From Bacteroides zhangwenhongii (lineage in GTDB: Bacteria > Bacteroidota > Bacteroidia > Bacteroidales > Bacteroidaceae): DNA of 64,000 nucleotides. Numbering within the stretch: the first letter of the stretch is position 1; every line of letters starts with the position of its first letter. The notes under the pieces were generated by a model, which was not told the DNA's origin, did no database searches, and saw only the letters and a list, made by a program, of their open reading frames with translations. This document shows positions 58,090 through 64,000 of this stretch, piece after piece. A program made the position numbers and the translations under genes. The stretch is taken from contig NZ_CP059856.1 in assembly GCF_009193325.2 (NCBI RefSeq), positions 2,294,001 through 2,358,000 of the forward strand, given 5' to 3'.

Positions 58090-60572
58090 ACAAACAATCC
58101 TCCAATCTGATAAACAGTAAATGACACAATCCATGCCAATACCGTAGTATAGCAAGCTGCAAAAAGCGCCCATTTCCAACTTCCGGATTCCTGTTTGATA
58201 GCTGCCAATGCCGCAATACATGGAAAGTAAATCAAAACAAACAACATATAGCAGAATGCAACCAACGGTGTTATCGGAATCCGTTCAGCCAAACTAGCCT
58301 CATCAGCCTCCGGATCATCCACATATAAAACCCCCAAAGTACTTACCACCAACTCTTTCGCTCCTACTCCCGAAATCAGACCGATACCCAGTTTCCAATC
58401 AAACCCCATAGGCTTAATCACCGGTTCTATCGCACGCCCAAGCTGACCTATATATGAATTTTCCTGCTGTTCGGCTACCGTCTCATACGCATCATGATTC
58501 GGATAGTATCCCAGAAACCAAATGATAATAGAAGCAATCATAATAATTCCTCCCATCTTTTTCAAATATTGCGCCCCTTTCTCCCATGTATGACGGAAGA
58601 TAGATTTTGCTGTCGGCATCCGGTACGGAGGAAGCTCCATCACAAACGGAGTATCGTCCCCTTTCACCAAAAACTTACTAAACAGTCTCGCTAACAAGAC
58701 CGCCAAAAATATACCTATTGCATAAATACCCAACAAGACCAGACTCGCATTGTTCGGGAAAAATGCTCCTACCAATAATAAATAGATAGGCAGACGAGCA
58801 CTGCAAGACATCAACGGATTAACCAACATGGTAATAAGCCGACTTTTTCGATTCTCTATCGTACGGGAAGCCATAATAGCGGGCACGTTACATCCGAACC
58901 CCATAATGAGCGGAATAAACGATTTGCCATGCAGCCCCATTTTATGCATGATCTTATCCATTATAAATGCAGCACGTGCCATATATCCGGAGTCCTCCAT
59001 CAACGATATACAGAAATACAGAATCAAGATGTTCGGCAGAAAAACAATCACACCTCCTACTCCGCCAACGATACCATCAACCAGCATATCTTTCAATGGC
59101 CCTTCAGACATATTATTACGAATCAAATCACCAATCTGCTCAACCAGCCATTCAATCCCCATCATAGGATATTCGCCGAGTACAAATGTCCCTTCAAACA
59201 TCAAATACATAAACAGGAAGAAAATAGGATACCCCCAAATACGGTGAGTAACGATAGCATCCAACACTTTGGTCGTCTGCGTCTGTTCCAAATGATTATC
59301 AGTAAATGTTTCTTTCAATGCACCACTGATGAAACCATATTTCGCATCTGTTATGGCAGACTCACAATCTTCATTCATCGTGCTCTGTATGCGTTTCACC
59401 ATCTTATCACGAATACCGATAATGCTTTCAGCATTCGGCAAAGTACGTACAAAACGTTCTATATCCGGATCATTCTCCAATAACTTAATAGAAAGAAAAC
59501 GAGTGGAATATTTATGGCGAATGTATTCATTCTTTGATACTTCCTCTTTCACAGCCTCAATAGCCCTCTCCAAATCGGGACCATGATTAATATGAATATG
59601 GCGAAAGACACGTCCGGTCTTCCGATGTTCCCGCACATAATCTTCGAGATGTTCCTCTTCATGGTGTTTCCGGTCTTCCAAAGAATCATGCCATTCAGTC
59701 AAATCTTTGAGAACTTCCGGATTCATATTTCCGTGTTTATCAAAGAAGTCGACTCCCTCATAAAGATTTATAACGACATGAAACAAGGTATCCAATCCAC
59801 GATTTTTCTTACTGACAGTAGGCACCATAGGCACTCCGAACAATTTACTCAATAAACGATAGTCCAATGTATTTCCACTGTTCTCCAATTCATCATAAAT
59901 ATTCAAAGCCACGACCATGCGGACATTCATATCAATCAATTGGGTAGTCAGATATAAATTCCGTTCCAAATTGGAAGAGTCCACCACATTAATAATGACA
60001 TCCGGAGTTTCGTCGATAATATGGCGACGGACATAAATTTCTTCGGGTGTATAAGCAGACAAAGAGTATGTTCCCGGTAAATCAACGATCCGGAAATGAT
60101 AACCTTCGAAATCGAAATACCCTTCTTTGGCGTCCACGGTCACACCACTATAATTTCCCACATGCTCGTGAGCACCGGAAGCTAAATTAAATAAAGAAGT
60201 CTTGCCACTGTTTGGATTGCCGACCAAAGCGACATTAATGGTACGGCGTTTACCCAGCGCCAGCCGTTTCATATCTTCTTCTTTTACAGAAATATCCTCA
60301 GGCAGTCCCTCGTGGTAAATAGTCTCTTCAGCCAATTTCTTAGCCTCTTCTTCACTGACCACCTCAATCATTTCGGCTTCCTGACGACGAAGAGAAATTT
60401 CATAACCTAAAACTTTATATTTAATGGGATCTCTTAGTGGAGCATTCAACAGCACTTCAACCGTTTTTCCCTTAATGAAGCCCATCTCCACAATACGTTT
60501 ACGAAAACCACCGTGCCCCAATACTTTAACGATGACACCTTTTTCGCCTGTTTTTAATTCGGACAAACGCAT
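58086..60572 (-). CDS. feoB: Fused FeoA-FeoB ferrous iron transporter
   Basis: The 828-residue protein starts with a FeoA SH3-like domain (MRLSELKTGEKGVIVKVLGHGGFRKRIVEMGF; about 1-75) fused to FeoB. The G domain (about 115-280) has GNPNSGKTSLFN, DLPGTYSLS and ALNIYDELE. The membrane domain begins at about 450 with two Gate motifs (FIPLIMGFGCNVPAI and SGVGAKELVVSTLGV). It imports Fe(II). FeoA is normally a separate protein in many bacteria; the fusion is common in Bacteroidota. ATG at 60572 is chosen over an upstream GTG, and the promoter box lies 19 bases before it. Confidence 0.95.
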   Translation of the reverse strand: MRLSELKTGEKGVIVKVLGHGGFRKRIVEMGFIKGKTVEVLLNAPLRDPIKYKVLGYEISLRRQEAEMIEVVSEEEAKKLAEETIYHEGLPEDISVKEEDMKRLALGKRRTINVALVGNPNSGKTSLFNLASGAHEHVGNYSGVTVDAKEGYFDFEGYHFRIVDLPGTYSLSAYTPEEIYVRRHIIDETPDVIINVVDSSNLERNLYLTTQLIDMNVRMVVALNIYDELENSGNTLDYRLLSKLFGVPMVPTVSKKNRGLDTLFHVVINLYEGVDFFDKHGNMNPEVLKDLTEWHDSLEDRKHHEEEHLEDYVREHRKTGRVFRHIHINHGPDLERAIEAVKEEVSKNEYIRHKYSTRFLSIKLLENDPDIERFVRTLPNAESIIGIRDKMVKRIQSTMNEDCESAITDAKYGFISGALKETFTDNHLEQTQTTKVLDAIVTHRIWGYPIFFLFMYLMFEGTFVLGEYPMMGIEWLVEQIGDLIRNNMSEGPLKDMLVDGIVGGVGGVIVFLPNILILYFCISLMEDSGYMARAAFIMDKIMHKMGLHGKSFIPLIMGFGCNVPAIMASRTIENRKSRLITMLVNPLMSCSARLPIYLLLVGAFFPNNASLVLLGIYAIGIFLAVLLARLFSKFLVKGDDTPFVMELPPYRMPTAKSIFRHTWEKGAQYLKKMGGIIMIASIIIWFLGYYPNHDAYETVAEQQENSYIGQLGRAIEPVIKPMGFDWKLGIGLISGVGAKELVVSTLGVLYVDDPEADEASLAERIPITPLVAFCYMLFVLIYFPCIAALAAIKQESGSWKWALFAACYTTVLAWIVSFTVYQIGGLFV

Positions 60573-60590
60573 AACTCTCAAAATTTTCGG

Positions 60591-60598
60591 CAAAGATA
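60591..60598 (-). promoter_or_regulatory. -7 box of the Feo operon
   Basis: TATCTTTG on the minus strand, with TTTG 20 bases upstream, places the start of transcription about 12 bases before the ATG. Confidence 0.65.
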
Positions 60599-60700
60599 AT
60601 TCATAACTTTGGAGCACGCAAATTATTTAGATTGTTTTTAAATAACAGATATTTTCATCCACAAAATGTCCATCTGCCATTAAAAACAAGCGACATTCAC

Positions 60701-60730
60701 TTGAGATACTTCAATAAACCATTATCTTTG
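60701..60730 (+). promoter_or_regulatory. Promoter of tilS, almost at the start codon
   Basis: TTG 60701-60703, 19 bases, then TATCTTTG 60723-60730. The ATG at 60737 is six bases beyond, so the transcript is probably leaderless or nearly so. Confidence 0.65.
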
Positions 60731-60736
60731 CAAAAT

Positions 60737-62017
60737 ATGATACAACATCGGGTTACACAATATATAGAAAAAGAAGGTTTATTCTCTTCTGAAAATAAGA
60801 TTCTGGTGGCATTGAGCGGTGGTGCCGACTCAGTTGCATTGTTATGCATCCTGCATACAGCAGGTTACCGTTGTGAAGCTGCGCATTGTAATTTCCACCT
60901 GCGCGGTGAAGAATCAAATCGAGACGAGCAGTTCGTCCGCCAATTATGCGAAAAATATAAAATAAACCTGCATACCATTGATTTTGATACTACCCGACAC
61001 GCAACCGAAAAACATATTTCCATCGAAATGGCCGCCCGTGAACTACGTTATAATTGGTTTGAAAAAACGAGGAAGGATTGCCAGGCGGATGTCATCGCCG
61101 TCGCCCATCATCAAGATGACAGCGTAGAAACAATATTGCTGAATCTCATCAGAGGAACAGGAATCACTGGTTTGTTAGGAATCCGTCCCCGTAACGGAGT
61201 AGTCGTACGCCCTTTACTTTGTATTAATAGGGAAGAAATCATTCACTACCTCCAAAGTATCCAACAGGAATACGTAACCGACAGCACGAATCTGGAAGAT
61301 GAATACACCCGCAATAAAATACGCCTCAACCTTCTTCCACTCATGCAGACGATCAATCCGTCCGTCAAAAACAACTTGATAGAAACCAGCAATTACTTAA
61401 ATGATGTAGCCACTCTATATAATAAATATATAGAAGAAGCCAAGACAAAAATCATTACAGCAGAAGGTATACGGATCAGTTCTCTGCTAAAAGAGCCAGC
61501 CCCCGAAGCAATCCTTTTTGAGGTGTTGCATCCATTAGGCTTCAACTCTACACAAATAAAAGACATCGCCAGTTCGCTCCACAGTCAACCGGGAAAGCAA
61601 TTTTGCTGTAAAGAATGGAAAATAATAAAAGATAGAGAATTCTTGTTATTGGAAGCCGTTCAATCTGTAAACAAAGCGACTCCTCCTTTTCAACTGATCA
61701 GAGAAGAACAAGAATATACTTCCGACTTTCAGATTCCACAAGAGAAACAAACAGCCTGTTTCGATGCAGACAAACTGAATGAAGAAATCTGTTGCCGGAA
61801 ATGGCAGACCGGTGACACCTTTGTGCCCTTCGGAATGAAAGGAAAGAAAAAAATAAGCGATTATCTGACCGACCGCAAGTTTTCTATCAGCCAAAAGGAA
61901 CGTCAATGGGTACTCTGCTGCGGAGAACGCATCGCATGGTTGATAGGTGAACGAACAGATAACCGCTTTCGTATTGACGAAACAACCAAACGGGTGATTA
62001 TCTATAGAATGGTCTGA
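60737..62017 (+). CDS. tilS: tRNA(Ile)-lysidine synthetase
   Basis: The protein (426 residues) has the PP-loop [18 protein letters not shown] and an [29 protein letters not shown] segment. The C-terminal part (about 345-426) holds the tRNA-binding [20 protein letters not shown]. It modifies C34 of tRNA-Ile(CAU) with lysine, an essential step. ATG at 60737 fits the family N-terminus ([21 protein letters not shown]) and lies just after the promoter. The longer frame from 60632 would start upstream of the promoter. Confidence 0.95.
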   Translation: MIQHRVTQYIEKEGLFSSENKILVALSGGADSVALLCILHTAGYRCEAAHCNFHLRGEESNRDEQFVRQLCEKYKINLHTIDFDTTRHATEKHISIEMAARELRYNWFEKTRKDCQADVIAVAHHQDDSVETILLNLIRGTGITGLLGIRPRNGVVVRPLLCINREEIIHYLQSIQQEYVTDSTNLEDEYTRNKIRLNLLPLMQTINPSVKNNLIETSNYLNDVATLYNKYIEEAKTKIITAEGIRISSLLKEPAPEAILFEVLHPLGFNSTQIKDIASSLHSQPGKQFCCKEWKIIKDREFLLLEAVQSVNKATPPFQLIREEQEYTSDFQIPQEKQTACFDADKLNEEICCRKWQTGDTFVPFGMKGKKKISDYLTDRKFSISQKERQWVLCCGERIAWLIGERTDNRFRIDETTKRVIIYRMV

Positions 62018-62838
62018 GGAAGTTTCTGTTTTTTGAAACAGTCAGACAGCAAAGCTGCAAAAGGAGTATCATAGATTCGCGCTTTCTTAGTACAGGCTTT
62101 CACACAGGCACAACATTTGATACATTTAGTCTCATCCGTATGCAATTCATCTCCTTTCGTTATAGCTCCTACCGGACAACGCGTCACGCACAATCCACAA
62201 TGAGTACACATACTCTCATCTTCTACCCACGGAGTACGGGGAAGAGGCATACCACTTTTGCGCAACTTAATAACCTTTCTTAAAAAACGGAACAAAGGGA
62301 AAAAAGGCTGACTCGGACGTTTGATGGCGCGCACATCTACCGGATAAAGTTTATCCATATTCTCGGCAGCCTGCACCTTTTCCATTATTTTTTTTCCAAA
62401 ATCCGCAGCAAAAGCCAAATCAGAATCATCAGGACGTCCGGCTGAGATCGGATGCTTGTCAGTACTATACGAATGCTCCCCTATAAAAGTAGCCCCGGCA
62501 ATCACCTTCATTCCATGAGGTGTGGCAAAAGCGTCCAACTCCATCAAAGCCTTTTCATAAGCCCGATTTCCATAGACCGCCACCAACACCGTAGGAGCAT
62601 CCAAACCACGAATGTTCCGTAAACGTTCCATCGCTAAAGGAGCGACATGCCCTCCATATACAGGAACTGACACAATGGCTAATGCAGATGTAGGAATCAC
62701 AACTTCCTCCGCTACTTGCTGAGTTACATTTATAGGAAAAATATTTTTTATGCCTGCCCCTTGAACAATCGCTTCCGCTATTTGTTTAGAAGTATGGGTG
62801 GGCGAAAAATAAATTAAATAAGCTTCATTTACTGTCAT
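62002..62838 (-). CDS. EFR1-type flavodoxin/ferredoxin protein
   Basis: The 278-residue protein has an N-terminal flavodoxin-like part ([24 protein letters not shown]-binding loop) and a C-terminal ferredoxin domain with two 4Fe-4S motifs: [12 protein letters not shown] and [15 protein letters not shown]. This matches the EFR1 ferrodoxin family. It is expected to shuttle electrons in the cytoplasm. The stop overlaps the end of the convergent tilS by 16 bases. A TATCTTTG box (plus CAAAGATA 62858-62865) lies 20 bases upstream. Confidence 0.88.
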   Translation of the reverse strand: MTVNEAYLIYFSPTHTSKQIAEAIVQGAGIKNIFPINVTQQVAEEVVIPTSALAIVSVPVYGGHVAPLAMERLRNIRGLDAPTVLVAVYGNRAYEKALMELDAFATPHGMKVIAGATFIGEHSYSTDKHPISAGRPDDSDLAFAADFGKKIMEKVQAAENMDKLYPVDVRAIKRPSQPFFPLFRFLRKVIKLRKSGMPLPRTPWVEDESMCTHCGLCVTRCPVGAITKGDELHTDETKCIKCCACVKACTKKARIYDTPFAALLSDCFKKQKLPQTIL

Positions 62839-62857
62839 ACTATTTTCTTTTATCTAG

Positions 62858-62865
62858 CAAAGATA
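62858..62865 (-). promoter_or_regulatory. -7 box of the EFR1 gene
   Basis: CAAAGATA on the plus strand, TATCTTTG on the minus strand, 20 bases before the ATG. Confidence 0.6.
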
Positions 62866-62918
62866 CACTTTTACGTGGAAAAAAACGGTTGATTGTATAT
62901 GAATCCAAAAAAAATTAT

Positions 62919-62926
62919 TATCTTTG
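62919..62926 (+). promoter_or_regulatory. -7 box of rho
   Basis: TATCTTTG, giving a leader of about 140 bases before the ATG at 63075. rho leaders are often sites of autoregulation, but no structure is resolved here. Confidence 0.55.
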
Positions 62927-63074
62927 CCCCGTTGAAACATTCTACGATTCAACATATACATCCCTAATTCATAATAAAGAACAAACATATATGCTCGCAT
63001 ATCTATGGCCATGAGCTATAGCAATACTGTCCATAATTCAGCAAAAAAGAAATATTAATAACTTACCATACTAT

Positions 63075-64000
63075 ATGTATAACATTATCCAATTAAACGA
63101 CAAAGATCTGTCGGAACTTCAAATTATTGCCAAAGAACTAGGCATAAAAAAAACAGACTCATACAAGAAAGAAGACCTTGTTTACAAAATACTCGATGAA
63201 CAAGCTATTGTAGGAGCCACCAAGAAAGTAGCCGCAGACAAACTCAAGGAAGAACGCAAGGAAGAAAAGAAAAAGCGCTCACGTGTAACTCCGGCTAAAA
63301 AAGAGGACAAAGTGGTTTCCGCAACAAAGACCGGAGAAGTAACAAAAACAAAAGAAGCTGCTCCTGCAAAAGCCCAGCAAGCTCCCAAAGAAGAAACAAC
63401 AAACAAAGAAAAAGCAACTCCTGCTGTTGAAGCCAAAGCTGAAAACGCTGTTGCTCCTAAACGTAAAGTAGGCCGTCCGCGCAAAAATTCAGATACAACT
63501 GATAAAAAAGAAGTTGAAGAAACGAAGCAGGTAGCTTCCAACAGTGTCGAAGCGAAACCTGTAGTTGCGGAGAAAGCCCCCGAAACAACGGAAAAAACAG
63601 CTCCGGCGCAGCAACAATCTACCGAGAAGAAAGAAAAGCCTAGCAAACCTGCTGTGGAAAAAGATAAACCCGCCGCAGAAAAAGCTGTAGAAAAAAAGGT
63701 GGTTGCCAAACCGCAAAAGAAAGCTGAACCGGTTATCGACGAAGAAAGTAATATCCTGACCGGCGCTGACGATGATGATTTCATTCCAATTGAAGATCTG
63801 CCGTCTGAAAAGATTGAACTTCCGACAGAACTCTTCGGTAAGTTTGAAGCAACAAAGACAGAGCCCGTGCAATCAGCTCCCGAACAAGTAGCCCAACCTC
63901 AGCAGCAACAGTCTCAATCTCAACAACAACGTCCACGCATTGTCCGTCCACGCGACAACAACAATGCAAACAATAACGCTAATAATAATTTCCAGCGTAA
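63075..64000 (+). CDS. rho: Transcription termination factor Rho, N-terminal part
   Basis: The frame is open from ATG 63075 to the window edge (308 codons seen). The start MYNIIQLNDKDLSELQIIAKELGIKK is the Rho N-terminal helix bundle. Then follows a long disordered Lys/Ala/Glu/Gln-rich insertion: KRKVGRPRKN is an AT-hook-like motif, Gln runs occur (QPQQQQSQSQQQ) and an Asn run is reached at the edge. The RNA-binding and ATPase domains are beyond the window. In B. thetaiotaomicron such a disordered region has been reported to drive Rho condensation in the gut; this is known for that species and inferred here. Confidence 0.9.
   Translation, partial: MYNIIQLNDKDLSELQIIAKELGIKKTDSYKKEDLVYKILDEQAIVGATKKVAADKLKEERKEEKKKRSRVTPAKKEDKVVSATKTGEVTKTKEAAPAKAQQAPKEETTNKEKATPAVEAKAENAVAPKRKVGRPRKNSDTTDKKEVEETKQVASNSVEAKPVVAEKAPETTEKTAPAQQQSTEKKEKPSKPAVEKDKPAAEKAVEKKVVAKPQKKAEPVIDEESNILTGADDDDFIPIEDLPSEKIELPTELFGKFEATKTEPVQSAPEQVAQPQQQQSQSQQQRPRIVRPRDNNNANNNANNNFQR

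Noticed and set aside
60632..60736. Upstream start for tilS
   Set aside because: The added 35 residues lie upstream of or across the promoter and are absent from the expected family N-terminus.

Overview
The window looks like chromosome of a gut Bacteroides species. The evidence is a SusC/SusD pair, many promoters of the Bacteroides type (TTG or TTTG, a spacer of about 19-21 bases, then TAnnTTTG), a rho gene with a long low-complexity insertion, DUF4468/DUF4858/DUF4943/DUF4783 proteins, and a fused FeoA-FeoB. The species cannot be fixed from the sequence alone.

Layout. 1-5310: the start of an exported protein gene, a periplasmic-sensing histidine kinase, a type II NADH dehydrogenase and a LysM glucosaminidase, all on the minus strand. 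5311-11093: a compact, strikingly AT-rich integrated element bounded by perfect 20-base direct repeats. It carries a tyrosine integrase, a serine recombinase with a repeat array at its promoter, a primase-like protein, a small lipoprotein/membrane-protein pair and a structured RNA. It sits exactly in the divergent promoter region between the glucosaminidase and cdd. 11094-14680: cdd, an AraC regulator, a DUF417 membrane protein and an RclA-like flavoprotein, which resemble the reactive-chlorine rcl locus of E. coli. 14734-18000: an ABC-F ATPase behind a structured leader with a five-codon upstream frame, nudC, and a decayed DUF418 gene. 18054-31936: phosphoglucomutase, secreted dipeptidase, M23 peptidase, a large zinc metalloprotease in line with SusC/SusD, and an alpha/beta hydrolase. 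32054-35038: an operator-like repeat array, two tandem AraC paralogues, a second copy of the structured RNA and a WG-repeat protein. 35209-40386: an ECF sigma operon, nadC and DUF4783. 40515-44346: rlmH, an AbiEii-type toxin-antitoxin pair, and queF, queC and yhhQ, the last with a preQ1-I riboswitch. 44480-49174: a pseudoknot-rich leader before a protein with an RNA-polymerase-alpha-CTD-like domain, another ECF sigma factor, a DcaP-like porin and a FadL-like barrel. 49385-64000: metabolic genes (ldhA-like, pirin, pdxH, MBL hydrolase), DUF4468, VOC, a methyltransferase, a TlpA-like protein, tRNA-Thr, EamA, GNAT, tRNA-Cys, the Feo iron system, a leaderless tilS, an EFR1-type ferredoxin and the 5' part of rho.

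Most notable. (i) Two RNAs of about 170 bases, one on the element (minus strand) and one on the chromosome (plus strand), have the same promoter box, the same length and the same fold, supported by compensatory base changes in at least five helices. (ii) The element is bounded to the base. (iii) The leader of the alpha-CTD-like gene can form a long-range pseudoknot of two 7-bp helices. (iv) Non-coding control is dense throughout: a preQ1-I riboswitch, the ABC-F leader, an AraC operator array and a leaderless tilS.
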